Shown: positions 41,891 to 53,038, counted from the first letter of the stretch. The stretch: 64,000 nt of DNA from DASXAI01 sp963798445 (GCA_963798445.1 CAWCTH010000003.1:1612001-1676000), one strand, 5' to 3'. Notes: generated by a model from the letters alone, not told the origin. Made by a program: numbers and translations.

Positions 41891-43352
41891 ATGCCCACCC
41901 GCCGTGACCCCGTCGCCGGTGCCCTCGCCGTCGGCGCCGGGCTCATGGTGGCCCTCAGCCTGCCGCCGTGGGGATGGTGGCCGCTCGCCCCCATCGGCAT
42001 CGCCTTGCTCGACCGCCTCCTGGCCGGCCAGAGCCGCCGCCGCCGATTCGCCCGCGGCTGGCTGTTCGGGATGGGCTGGCTGCCCCTCGGCATGGGCTGG
42101 ATGGTGTTCCTGACCGTGGGCGGCTGGATCTGCGCCTTCCTCGCCTACTCGGCCTACGTCGGCGCCGCCTGCGCCATCGCTCCGGGCGGCCGCTGGCGCC
42201 GCCTGGGCTTGCCCGCCGCCCTCACCATCGCCGAAGCGATCCGCTGGTCGTTCCCCTTCGGCGGCGTGCCCCTGGCCAGCCTGGCCATCGGCCAGGCGTC
42301 GGGCCCACTCGCACCCGTCGTGCGCGTCGGCGGCGCCCTCCTGCTGACCTGGGTGGTGCTGATGGTCGGCATGGCGCTGTCGGCGCTGTCCGAGCGCGGC
42401 GTGGCGACCGGCCTTGGCGGCTCTCGGCGCCGTGGCCATCGTGCTGCTCGTCGCTGTGACCGTGGCGCCCACCGGTCACGCCATAGCCACCACTCGCATC
42501 ACCTTCGTGCAGGGCGGTGGCCCGCAGGGCACCCACGCCATCGACACCGATCCGCACCTCGTCTTCGAACGGCACCTCGACGCCACCCGCACCATCGCCG
42601 CGGGCTCGACCGACCTCGTCGTGTGGCCCGAGAACGTGATCGACGTGGACGAGTTCTCCACCAGCGTCGAACGCACCGAAGTTGCTGCCGAGGCCGCCCG
42701 CCTCGACGTCGCCCTCGTGGTGGGCATCACCGAGGACGACGGGCCCGAGCACTTCAAGAACGCGCAAGTCGTGGTGCTGCCCGACGGTTCGCTCGGCGGC
42801 CGCTACGACAAGGTGCGCATCGTGCCCTTCGGCGAGTGGCTGCCGTTCCGGTCGCTGATCGAGCTGATCCCGGGTCAGCGCACCGACGAGGTCGGCCGCG
42901 ATGCCACCGCCGGTGAAGGCCCGGCCGTGCTCGACACGCCGGCCGGCCCGGTAGGCGTGGCCATCTCGTGGGAGATCTTCTTCGGCGGCCGGGTGCGCGA
43001 CGGCGTGAGCCACGGCGGCCAGGTGGTGCTGAACCCGACGAACGGCTCGAGCTACACCGGCACCATCCTGCAGACCCAGCAGCTCGCGTCGTCGCGTCTC
43101 CGCGCCATCGAGACCGGCCGCTGGGTCGTGCAGGTCGCCCCCACCGGCTTCAGCGCCTTCGTCAGCCCTACGGGTGACGTGGCCGATCGCACCGGCGTGA
43201 GCGAGGCCGCGGTACGGACCCGAACGGTGCAGCGGCGCGACGGCGACACCTGGTACCTGCGCATCGGCGAGAAGCCAATCGTCGCCGCCGCCCTCGTGGT
43301 GCTGGCGGTGGCGATGATCCTGGCCCGCCGCCAGGAGAGGGTGAGCCCACCG

Positions 43353-43790
<438 letters not shown>

Positions 43791-43868
43791 CAGCGCACGA
43801 CCGTACGGCACGGCGGCACGGCGCCACGGTTCCGTGCGCCGGCGACATCTCCTTCGCTACGCTAATGA

Positions 43869-43893
43869 TTCGCTACTCGAACGATTCGGAAGG
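43869..43893 (+). promoter_or_regulatory. overlapping inverted repeats before the MarR gene
   Basis: TTCG-CTACT-CGAA (43869-43881) and CGAA-CGA-TTCG (43878-43888) overlap, and GATTCG occurs twice. The ribosome site GGAAGG (43888-43893) abuts the repeats and lies 7 bases before ATG 43901. This is where an autoregulating MarR dimer would bind. Confidence 0.45.
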
Positions 43894-43900
43894 CGTACGA

Positions 43901-44344
43901 ATGCCCACCGATGCCCCGACGTTGACCGTCGCCCGGTTGAGCCGGCTGCTCGAGAGCCACGCGCCGGCCGACCTCTCGCTGCCGCAGTACCGCGTGCTCG
44001 GTCTGCTGTCGGCCGGCGACGAGCGGGCCAGCCAGCTGGCCGACCGGTTGGCGGTGGCCAAGCCCACGCTCACCGCCGTCGTCGACAGCCTGGTCGACCG
44101 CGGCTACGTGACCCGCGAGACGACCCATGGCGACCGGCGGGTCGTGCGCCTGTCGATCACCGCAGCCGGCCACCTGGCCGTAGGCGCCGCCGGTGCACAG
44201 CTGCGCGAGGTGTTCGACGACGTGGTCGGCCGCTGTCCTCATCCGCAGGAGGTGCTGGCGGCGCTGGACGAGCTGCGCCAGGCCCTGGACGCCCGCTGGA
44301 CGGAGCGACTGGCCGCGCTGGCCGCGGCACGCCACGCCGGATGA
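43901..44344 (+). CDS. MarR family transcriptional regulator
   Basis: A 147-residue winged-helix regulator. The helix-turn-helix reads ASQLADRLAVAKPTLTAVVDSLVDRGYV, followed by the wing TTHGDRRVVRLSITAAG. ATG 43901 has GGAAGG 7 bases upstream; ATG 43865 in frame would put the operator repeats inside the gene. Its stop overlaps the start of the ABC exporter (ATGA), so it probably controls that exporter and itself in response to a drug-like ligand. Confidence 0.92.
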   Translation: MPTDAPTLTVARLSRLLESHAPADLSLPQYRVLGLLSAGDERASQLADRLAVAKPTLTAVVDSLVDRGYVTRETTHGDRRVVRLSITAAGHLAVGAAGAQLREVFDDVVGRCPHPQEVLAALDELRQALDARWTERLAALAAARHAG

Positions 44345-47300
44345 CGGCCACGACCGCCGTCGACGGAGGGCGATCGACCCCGCCCGGGGAGAACGGCCAC
44401 CGCCGAGACACGAGCGACACCCCAGTCACCCCAGTCACCCGAGACACCCGAGACACCCGAGACAGCGGCGGCGGCGCGCCGGCCCGGGCGAGTGCGGCCT
44501 ACACCCGCCCCGCACCGGCGGGACCGGGTGTCGGGTGGCTGCGCCGCCTCCGTCCGTTCATCCGTCGCTACCGCAAGACGGTCATCGCCACGCTCATCTT
44601 CTCCGTCGTGGCCCAGACGCTGATCGGTCTGCTGCCGCTCATCCAGCAGATCATCCTCGACAAGAGCATCCTCACCGACGAGCGCCCGATCGGGCCGCTG
44701 ATCCTCCTGCTCGTCACCACCGGCGTGCTCGGGTTCAGCGCCAACTACACCCGGCGCTACCTCGGCGCCAAGGTCAGCGTCGACCTCCAGCGTGACCTCC
44801 GGCTGGCCATCCACCGCCACCTCTACGAGCTGGACTTCTCCCGTCACGACGAGCTGTCGGTCGGCGACGTGATGTCACGCTCGGCGGGCGATCTCACCCT
44901 CATCCAGCAGTTCTTCTTCTCGGTGCCCATGCTGGTCGCCAACATGACGTTGCTGGTCGTGGCGATCGTCGTGATGTTCTTCCTGTCGCCGCTGCTCAGT
45001 GTCGTCGTCGTGGTGTTCGTCCCGATCTTCGCCTACGTGTCGGTGCGCTTCCGCGACCGGGTCTTCCCGGCCAGCTGGAACGACCAGCGCCTGTCGGGAG
45101 CGGTCGCCGGCGTGGTCGACGAAGCCGTGACCGGCGTTCGGGTCGTGAAGGCCTTCGCCCAGGAGGAGCGCGAGTTCGACCGCCTCATGGACCGCGCCCA
45201 CGAGCTGTACCAGTCGCGCATGCGTACCGCTCGGTTCAACGCCCGCTACTCGTCGACCCTGCAGGCGCTGCCCATGCTCGGCCAGCTCGGGGTGCTGGCC
45301 GTCGGCGGCTTCTTGGCGTTCGAGGGCCGCATCACCCTCGGCGTGTTCCTGGCCTTCGCCAGCTACCTCGTGCAGATCATCACCCCGGTGCGGCTCGTGT
45401 CGAGCATGCTGGCCACGACCCAGCAGGCCCGCGCCGGCGCCCAGCGCGTGTTCGAGCTGCTCGACCTCGAACCCCGGGTCACCGACGCCCCCGATGCCCG
45501 CCCCGTGCAGGACCCCCAGGGCGGGATCGAGCTGCACCACGTCAGCTTCGGCCACGGCCGCGCACCGGCGACCTTGCACGACATCTCCCTCACCATCGAC
45601 CCGGGCGAGCGGATCGGTCTCGTCGGGGCCTCGGGGTCGGGCAAGACCACCCTGGCGTTCCTGATCGCCCGCTTCTACGACCCGACCGCCGGCACCGTCC
45701 GCCTCGACGGCGTCGACGTGCGCCAGCTCACGCTCACGTCGCTGCGTTCCACCGTGAACGTGGTGTTCGAGGAGAGCTTCCTCTTCTCGGCCACGATCCG
45801 CGAGAACATCGCCTTCGCCCGCCCGGACGCCGATGACGACGACATCGAGGCCGCCGCCCGCGTGGCCCAGGCTCACGAGTTCATCCTCGGCCTGTCGCAC
45901 GGCTACGACACGATGGTCGGCGAGCACGGTTACACGTTGTCGGGCGGCCAGCGCCAGCGCATCGCGCTGGCCCGCGCCGCCCTCGCCAACCCGCATGTGC
46001 TCGTGCTCGACGACGCCACCTCCGCCATCGACGCCCGCACCGAGGAAGCCATCCACGCCTCCCTGGCCGACGAGCTGGGCACCCGCACCACCGTGCTGAT
46101 CGCCCACCGCTCCTCCACGCTGCGTCTGGCCGACCGGGTCCTCGTGATCGACGGCGGCCGCATCGTGGCCGAGGGCACCAACGCGGAGCTCTGGCATTCG
46201 TCGCCGTTGTATCGGGAGCTGCTCACCGGTCCCGACCTGGAGGCGGAAGCCGCCGACCATGCATTGACCCAGGCGGTCGACCCGGCGGCGTGGCCGCACT
46301 CCGACGACGGCGACGACGACCTCGGTGCGCCTCGGGTCGAGATGACGGCGATGCTGGCCACCATCGGGAGCGCCGGGGGCGGGCCGATCGGCGCGCGGGC
46401 CGGGCTCGTCGCCGCCACGCCCGAGCTGCTGGCCCGGGTGGCCGAGCTGCCGCCCCTGGAGGGCGACCCCGACATCGACCTCGTGGAGGCCACCGCCGAG
46501 AGCGAGCAGTCGAGCCTGCGCCGGCTCCTGAAGCGGTTCCGGTGGGCACTGCTGGGCGTCGGCGCGCTCGTGCTCGTCGATGCCTCCACCACCCTTGTCG
46601 GCCCGCTGCTGATCCGTCACGGGATCGACGACGGCGTGGCCCTCCACGACGCCCGCACGCTCGTGGCGATGTGCCTCGCCTTCCTGGCCGTGCAGATGTT
46701 GAGCTGGGGCAACCAGATCGTCGAGCTGATGCACACGGCGCACACCTCCGAGCGCATGCTGTACACGCTGCGGGCCCGCACCTTCGCCCATCTCCAACGG
46801 CTCTCGCTCGACTACTACGACAAGGAGATGGGCGGGCGGATCATGACCCGCATGACCACCGACGTGGAGTCGCTGGCCCAGCTCCTGCAGCAGGGTCTGC
46901 TCCTCGCTCTCACCAGCATCGTCAGCTGCGTCGGTGTGGTGGTGATCCTGCTCGTGCTCGACGTGCGCATGGCCCTCGTCGCCTTCATCGTGCTGCCCTT
47001 CCTCGCCGGTGTGACCGTCTGGTTCCAGCGCGGCTCGCGGCGCTCGTACCTGCGCGCTCGCGAAGCCATCTCGACCGTGAACGCACAGTTGCAAGAGAGC
47101 GTGGCCGGGGTGCGCGTCACCCAGGCCTTCGGCCGCGACGACAACGACGAGGTCCGGTTCACGGCCTCGTGCCAGGAGTACCGCGACGCTCGCTTGCGCT
47201 CGATGCAGCTGATGTCGATCTACTTCGCCTTCAGCCAGTTCCTCAGCACCGTGGCCAAGGCGCTCACGCTGTGGTTCGGCGCCCGGCTCATCGGTCAGGG

Positions 47301-48274
47301 CACGCTGTCGACGGGCCTCCTCATCGCCTTCCTGCTGTACCTCGACCAGTTCTTCTCGCCGCTCCAGCAGCTGTCGGCGGTGTTCGACCAGTGGATCCAG
47401 GCGAGGGTGTCGCTCGGCCGCCTGGACGAGCTGCTGGCCACCCCGTCGGCGACACCCGAGCCCCGCCAGCCCGTCGACCCCGGCGTGTGGGCCGGCAGCG
47501 TCCGCCTCGAGCACGTGCGGTTCGCGTACTCGCCGGAAGCGCCGGAAGCGTTGCGGGGCGTCGACCTCCAGATCACCCCCGGCGAGAGCGTCGCCCTGGT
47601 GGGCACGACCGGTGCCGGCAAGTCGACGTTCGTCAAGCTGGTCGCCCGCTTCTACGACCCCACCGCGGGGCGGGTCCTGGTCGACGGCATCGACCTCCGG
47701 CACGTGGATCTGCACGTCTACCGCCGCCACATCGGCTACGTGCCCCAGGAGCCGTTCCTGTTCTCGGGCACGATCCGCAGCAACATCGCCTACGGCCGGC
47801 CCGAGCGCCAGTGACCTGGAGGTCGAGCGGGCGGCCCGAGCCGTGGGCGCCCACGATCTCGTGGTGTCGATGCCCGATGGCTACCTCACGCCCGTGGCCG
47901 AGGCCGGCCGCTCGCTGTCGGCGGGCCAACGCCAGCTCCTGTGCCTGGCCCGGGCCCAGCTGATCGACCCCAGCATCCTCATCCTCGACGAGGCCACCTC
48001 GAACCTCGACCTGGCCACGGAGGCGCTCGTGCAGCGGGCCATGACCCTGGCCGCCCAGGGCCGCACCACCCTGCTGATCGCTCACCGCCTGCAGACGGCC
48101 CGGCATGCCTCACGCATCGTGGTCGTCGAGGACGGGCTGGTCGTCGAGGACGGCAGCCACGACGACCTGGTCGCGACCGGTGGTCGGTACGCCTCGCTGT
48201 GGGACGCCTTCGATCACGCGACCACGCCCACGACGGCGCAGCCTGCGGCGCCCGCCCCCTCCCCCGCCGCCTGA
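44341..48274 (+). CDS. fused double ABC exporter (two TMD-NBD modules), +1 frameshift in second NBD
   Basis: Type IV ABC exporter with both halves on one chain of about 1310 residues. After a low-complexity N-terminus (RDTRDT repeats) there is a six-helix TMD and NBD1 with GASGSGKTT, LSGGQRQR and VLVLDDATSAID (catalytic Glu replaced by Asp). Module two has GTTGAGKST, LSAGQRQ and ILILDEATSNLD (canonical). An extra base near 47806 (after NIAYGRPE) ends the first frame at 47814; homology continues in the next frame as ASDLEVERAARA. Coupled to the MarR gene (ATGA). Confidence 0.88.
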
Positions 48275-48276
48275 GC

Positions 48277-48412
48277 GCCACCGGGGGGCGGGGGGGCGGG
48301 GGGGCGGGGGCGGGGGGGCGGCGCGGAGGGCCGGGGGGGCGCAGCGGAGGGGCGGGGGGGCGGAGCGGAGGGGCGGAGCGGAGGGGCGGGGGGGCGGAGC
48401 GGAGGGTCGGTA
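48277..48412. repeat. G-rich tandem repeat between genes
   Basis: About 135 bases of GGGGGCGG and GGGGCGGAGCGGAG units on the plus strand, with runs of five to seven Gs, ending 13 bases before the next gene. Such tracts can form G-quadruplexes and are prone to slippage. No reading frame or array spacing is seen. Confidence 0.85.
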
Positions 48413-48424
48413 GTGTGGCCGGTC

Positions 48425-49744
48425 ATGCAAACCGACGAGAGGGACCCACTGCGGATCGCCTACCTCTCGTACCGAGGCAAGCCCCACGTCGGTGGCCAGG
48501 GCGTCTACACCCGTCACCTGACCAAGGCGCTGGTGGAGCTGGGCCACACGGTGGAGGTCCTGGGCGGCCAGCCCTACCCGGTGCTCGACGAGCGGGTGAA
48601 GCTGACGAAGCTGCCCAGCCTCGACATCTTCAACGACCAGTACCCCGGCCGCTTCCCCGCCTACTGGGAGCTGCGGCACTGGGAAGACTGGGTCGAGGTG
48701 CTGCAGTTCTCCGCCGGCACCTTCCCGGAGCCGCTGGCCTTCAGCATGCGGGCCTGGTCGGAGCTGCGCCAGCGCGTCGACGAGTTCGACCTGGTCCACG
48801 ACAACCAGTGCCTCGGCTACGGGGTGCTCGCCATCGACCGGCTGCTGCCGACGGTGGTCACCTTGCACCACCCGATCTCCAAGGACCGCGCCCTGGAGAA
48901 GGCCCACGCGCCCAACTGGCGCAAGCGGATCAGCGTCGACCGGTGGTACTCGTTCGTGAAGATGCAGGCTCGGGTGGCCCGGCGCATGCCGCGGATCGTG
49001 GTGGTGAGCGAGAACTCCATCAAGGACATCCACGACGACTTCGGCGTCGCCCTCGACCGGATGCGACTCGTGCCCGTCGGTGTCGATCCCGAGCTCTTCC
49101 AGCCGCGGCCCGATGTCGGCCGCGTGCCCGGCCGGCTGATCACGACGGCCAGCGCCGACGTCGCCCTCAAGGGTCTCGCCTACCTGCTGGAGGCGGTGGC
49201 CAAGCTGCGCACCGAGCGCGATGTGACCCTCACCATCATCGGGCGGCCGAAGGAGGGGAAGTCGGCCGACCTGATCGACAAGCTGGGCCTGCGCGAGGTC
49301 GTGTCGTTCGTCTCCGGTGTGACCGACGAGCGCATCGTCGAGCTCTACGCCGAGGCCGAGCTGGCCGTCGTACCCAGCCTCTACGAGGGCTTCTCGCTTC
49401 CTGCCATCGAGGCCATGGCGACGGGCACCTGTCTCGTGGCGACCGACGGCGGCGCCCTTCCCGAGGTGACCGGGCGCGACGGCGACACCGTGCTGTCGTG
49501 TCGCGCCGGCGACGTGGAGGCCCTGGCCGCCACCCTGCGCCGAGGCCTGGACAACCCCGCCCTGCGCGAGCGGGTCGGCGCCGCCGGGCGCGTCCGGGTG
49601 GTGGAGCGATGGAGCTGGCGCCGCTGTGCCGAGCTCACCGTCGAGCAGTACCGCGAAGTCGTCGCCCTGCGGGCGGCGGCCGCGGCGGCCAACGGTGCGA
49701 CCCGTCCTCCCCGCCCGATCCGTCCGGCCCGGACGCCGGCGTAG
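48425..49744 (+). CDS. GT4 family glycosyltransferase
   Basis: A 439-residue GT-B retaining glycosyltransferase with SYRGKPHVGGQGVYTRHL at the N-terminus and the E-x7-E motif in PSLYEGFSLPAIEAM. It probably transfers a hexose from a nucleotide sugar to a glycan or lipid. ATG 48425 follows the G-rich tract; an in-frame GTG lies at 48413. A methyltransferase follows after 8 bases. The arrangement GT4-methyltransferase-toroid protein suggests a small glycoconjugate pathway. Confidence 0.9.
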   Translation: MQTDERDPLRIAYLSYRGKPHVGGQGVYTRHLTKALVELGHTVEVLGGQPYPVLDERVKLTKLPSLDIFNDQYPGRFPAYWELRHWEDWVEVLQFSAGTFPEPLAFSMRAWSELRQRVDEFDLVHDNQCLGYGVLAIDRLLPTVVTLHHPISKDRALEKAHAPNWRKRISVDRWYSFVKMQARVARRMPRIVVVSENSIKDIHDDFGVALDRMRLVPVGVDPELFQPRPDVGRVPGRLITTASADVALKGLAYLLEAVAKLRTERDVTLTIIGRPKEGKSADLIDKLGLREVVSFVSGVTDERIVELYAEAELAVVPSLYEGFSLPAIEAMATGTCLVATDGGALPEVTGRDGDTVLSCRAGDVEALAATLRRGLDNPALRERVGAAGRVRVVERWSWRRCAELTVEQYREVVALRAAAAAANGATRPPRPIRPARTPA

Positions 49745-49752
49745 GTGGGCTG

Positions 49753-50469
49753 ATGCTGACGGTCCGCTACGACCGCCTCGGCCTCCAGCCGGGCGATCGG
49801 CTGCTCGATCTCGGCTGCGGCTTCGGCCGCCACGCCTTCGAAGCGGCCAAGCGCGGGGCGCGCGTCGTGGCCTTCGACTACGCCGAGGCCGAGCTCAAAG
49901 AGGTGCGCAACACCTTCGGCGCCATGGCCGGGGCCGGCGAGGTCGACCACGACAGCTGCGTGGGGACGGTGCAGGGTGACGCCACCCAGCTCCCGTTCGC
50001 CGACGGTGCCTTCGATCGCATCATCGCGTCCGAGGTCCTCGAGCACATCGACGACGACGGCGCCGCCATGGCCGAGCTGGCGCGCGTCCTGCGCCCCGGC
50101 GGCACCATGGCCGTCACCGTGCCGTCGTACGGGCCCGAGCGCGTCTGCTGGGCCCTGTCGGAGGAGTACCACGCGCCGTTCGTGGAAGGTGGGCACGTGC
50201 GCATCTACCGCGAGTGGGAGCTGCGGGCCAAGCTCCGCGACGCGGGCATGGCCCCGGGTTTCGCCCACCACGCCCACGCGCTGCACTCGCCGTACTGGTG
50301 GCTGCGCTGCGCGGTAGGCCCCACCAACGACGGCAACGCACTGGTACACGCCTACCGGCGCTTCCTCGAGTGGGACATCACCGCCGCCCCGCCGGTCACC
50401 CGCTGGGCCGACCGGCTGTTGAACCCGCTGCTGGGCAAGAGCCTCGTCGTCTACGCGGTCAAGACGTGA
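49753..50469 (+). CDS. class I SAM-dependent methyltransferase
   Basis: A 238-residue methyltransferase with motif I LLDLGCGFGRHAFEAA, acidic VVAFDYAEAE and motif IV-like FDRIIASEVLEHIDDD. Motifs match the UbiE/COQ5 and Methyltransf_11 group. The stop overlaps the next gene (GTGA). Its target is unknown; methylation of a sugar or lipid intermediate made by the neighbours is plausible. Confidence 0.9.
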   Translation: MLTVRYDRLGLQPGDRLLDLGCGFGRHAFEAAKRGARVVAFDYAEAELKEVRNTFGAMAGAGEVDHDSCVGTVQGDATQLPFADGAFDRIIASEVLEHIDDDGAAMAELARVLRPGGTMAVTVPSYGPERVCWALSEEYHAPFVEGGHVRIYREWELRAKLRDAGMAPGFAHHAHALHSPYWWLRCAVGPTNDGNALVHAYRRFLEWDITAAPPVTRWADRLLNPLLGKSLVVYAVKT

Positions 50470-51500
50470 TCCCGTCGGTCGAGGGGGTCATCACCGGAGA
50501 CGAGGTGCGGGCCACGGCCCGGGCCATCGCCGCGCTGCAACTCCCGAACGGCATGATCCCGTGGTACTCGGGCGGCCACTGCGACCCGTGGAACCACGTC
50601 GAGACAGCCATGGCCCTCGACGTCGCCGGCCGCCACCACGAGGCGGCCGCCGCCTACCGGTGGCTGGCCGACATCCAGCGCCCCGATGGTTCCTGGCACA
50701 ACTACTACGTGGCCGGCGGCGTGGAGGACGCCAAGCTCGACACCAACGTGTGCGCCTACGTCGCCACCGGGGTCTGGCACCACTGGCTCATCACGGGCGA
50801 TGAGAGCTTCGCGACGGCCCTGTGGCCGGTGGTGGCGAGGGCCATCGACTGGGTGCTGCACCTCCAGACGCCGCGCGGCGAGGTGATCTGGGCCCGCGAA
50901 GTCGACCGGCGCCCCTGGTCGTACGCCCTGCTGACCGGCTCCTCCTCGATCGCCCACTCGTTGGAGTGCGCCGTGGCCTTGGCCGATCTGATCGGCGAGC
51001 ACCGCCCCGACTGGGAGCTGTCGCTGGTGAACCTCACCGATGTGCTGCGCACCGAACCGAGCGCTTTTGCCGACAAGAGCCGCTGGGCCATGGACTGGTA
51101 CTACCCCGTGCTGGCCGGCGTGCTCACCGGTGACGCCGCCCACCAGCGGCTGGCCGACGGGTGGGACACCTTCGTCATGGCCGGTCGGGGGGTGCGGTGC
51201 GTGTCCGACGAGCCGTGGGTGACCGCAGCCGAGACGGCCGAGTGCGCGCTGGCCCACCTGGCCGTGGGCGAGGCCGAGGCCGCCGCCGACCTGTTGCGCT
51301 GGACTCGCGCCCACCGCTGCCCCGACGGGTCCTACCTCACCGGCGTCGTGTACCCCCAGCAGGTGGCGTTCCCGGGCGACGAGCGCACGGCCTATACCGG
51401 CGCCGCGGTGATCCTCGCCGCCGATGCCCTGAGCGGGGCCACGCCGGCCAGCGCGCTGTTCGCTCCGGACTCGGCGCTGGCCGACGATCCGGAGCCGTGA
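50466..51500 (+). CDS. alpha/alpha-toroid protein (terpenoid cyclase/prenyltransferase-like)
   Basis: A 344-residue helical repeat protein with LPNGMIPWYSGGHCDPWNHVETAMAL near the start and repeated W/G-rich segments such as ADIQRPDGSWHNYYV. The fold resembles squalene-cyclase/prenyltransferase and six-hairpin glycosidase toroids, but I see no DCTAE or DxDD cyclase motif, so the reaction is unknown. The GTG overlaps the methyltransferase stop, and the length and spacing argue for a shared job with the GT4 and methyltransferase. Confidence 0.7.
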   Translation: MIPSVEGVITGDEVRATARAIAALQLPNGMIPWYSGGHCDPWNHVETAMALDVAGRHHEAAAAYRWLADIQRPDGSWHNYYVAGGVEDAKLDTNVCAYVATGVWHHWLITGDESFATALWPVVARAIDWVLHLQTPRGEVIWAREVDRRPWSYALLTGSSSIAHSLECAVALADLIGEHRPDWELSLVNLTDVLRTEPSAFADKSRWAMDWYYPVLAGVLTGDAAHQRLADGWDTFVMAGRGVRCVSDEPWVTAAETAECALAHLAVGEAEAAADLLRWTRAHRCPDGSYLTGVVYPQQVAFPGDERTAYTGAAVILAADALSGATPASALFAPDSALADDPEP

Positions 51501-51611
51501 TCCGCTTCAGCGCAGGCCCGCCACCCCGGGCCGTGACCTGACCGGCGACTGCGCGCTGGCCCAGATCGGGTAAGCCTGGTCATCGGCTGGTTCGACGCTC
51601 CTCAGTACTGG

Positions 51612-53015
51612 TTGGCCCGCTACTGCTTCGAGCGGGCCCTGGCGGCCGTCTACCTCCTCGCCTTCGCGGTGGCGCTCAACCAGTTCCGGCCGCTGCTCGG
51701 CGAGCACGGCCTGCTCCCCGCGCCCGCCTACCTGGCCCGCCACCGCTTCCGCGACACCCCGAGCCTGTTCCACGCCGGCTACTCCGACCGCCTCGCCGCG
51801 GTGGCGTCGTGGACCGGCATGCTGATGGCCGTCGCGCTGCTGGCCGGCCTCCCGCAGCGCGGCCCCATCTGGCTGCCGATGCTGGCCTGGTTCGCGCTGT
51901 GGGCGTTGTACCTGTCGTTCGTCAACGTGGGCCAGCAGTTCTACGGCTTCGGGTGGGAGTCGTTGCTGCTGGAGGCGGGCGCCATCGCCGTCCTGCTGGG
52001 GCCGGCGGATACCGCGCCGCCCGTCCTGGTGATCGTCCTCGTGCGATGGCTGCTGTTCCGGGTGGAGTTCGGGGCCGGGCTGATCAAGATGCGCGGCGAC
52101 GCCTGCTGGCGCAAGCTGACGTGCCTGGAACATCACCACGAGACCCAGCCCCTGCCCGGGCCGTTGAGCTGGTACTTCCACCGGCTACCCCGCCCGCTGC
52201 ACAAGGTGGAGGTAGCGGCCAACCACGTCGCCCAGCTCGCGGTGCCCTGGCTGCTCTTCGCGCCACAGCCAGTGGCGGGCGGGGCCGGCGCCATCGTGAT
52301 CCTGACGCAGCTCTGGTTGGTGGCGTCGGGCAACTTCGCGTGGCTGAACGCGCTCACGATCACCCTCGCCCTCACCGCCTTCGACAACGCCTGGCTGGCG
52401 CCCCTGCTGCCCGTGGATCCGCCGGCGCTGAGCCCGGCCCCAGGCTGGTACGCGGCCATCGTCATCATCGCCGCCGGTGGTGTCGCCTTGCTCAGCTACT
52501 GGCCCGTGCGCAACCTTCTGTCGTCGCGCCAGGCGATGAACGCCAGCTTCAACCGCTGGCATCTGGTGAACGCCTACGGCGCGTTCGGCAGCGTGACGCG
52601 CCAGCGGCACGAGGTGATCGTGGAAGGCACACGTGACGCCGCCATCGGGCCGGAGACGGCGTGGCTGGCCTACGAGTTCAAGGGAAAGCCCGGCGATGTC
52701 CGGCGCCGCCCCCGGCAGTTCGCGCCGTATCACCTTCGCCTCGATTGGCTGATGTGGTTCGCGGCGCTGTCGCCTGCCTACGCCGACCGTTGGTTCGTGG
52801 TGTTCCTGGGCAAGCTGCTCGACGGCGATGCCGCCACGCTGCGGCTCCTTCGCCACAACCCCTTCCCCGCAACGCCGCCCATGTTCGTGCGGGCGCAGCT
52901 CTACCGGTACCGCTTCACGACCGGAGCCGAGCGGCGAGCCTCCGGCGAGTGGTGGTCACGGGAGCTGCTCGGCGAGTACGCCCGGCCCTTCGCCTCACCC
53001 ATGCACGCTTCCTGA
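51612..53015 (+). CDS. lipase maturation factor family membrane protein
   Basis: A membrane protein of 467 residues as drawn, with about eight helices and a C-terminal domain rich in Arg and Tyr; GWESLLLEAG, ANHVAQLAVPWLL and FKGKPGDVRRRP are typical of LMF1-like proteins. The family N-terminus WFDAPQYWLARY actually begins upstream at about 51579, where no ATG or GTG is in frame after the stop at 51534-51536; TTG at 51612 is the first standard start. The start is therefore uncertain. Bacterial function is not known. Confidence 0.8.
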   Translation: MARYCFERALAAVYLLAFAVALNQFRPLLGEHGLLPAPAYLARHRFRDTPSLFHAGYSDRLAAVASWTGMLMAVALLAGLPQRGPIWLPMLAWFALWALYLSFVNVGQQFYGFGWESLLLEAGAIAVLLGPADTAPPVLVIVLVRWLLFRVEFGAGLIKMRGDACWRKLTCLEHHHETQPLPGPLSWYFHRLPRPLHKVEVAANHVAQLAVPWLLFAPQPVAGGAGAIVILTQLWLVASGNFAWLNALTITLALTAFDNAWLAPLLPVDPPALSPAPGWYAAIVIIAAGGVALLSYWPVRNLLSSRQAMNASFNRWHLVNAYGAFGSVTRQRHEVIVEGTRDAAIGPETAWLAYEFKGKPGDVRRRPRQFAPYHLRLDWLMWFAALSPAYADRWFVVFLGKLLDGDAATLRLLRHNPFPATPPMFVRAQLYRYRFTTGAERRASGEWWSRELLGEYARPFASPMHAS

Positions 53016-53038
53016 CGGCCCAACTACGGTCGGCGGCC

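Noticed and set aside
44875..47730. 951-codon minus-strand frame opposite the ABC exporter
   Set aside because: His/Gln/Arg-rich shadow of a clear exporter; an artefact of high GC.
48277..48412. Possible CRISPR array
   Set aside because: Units are short, contiguous G-rich repeats without unique spacers, and no cas genes are present.
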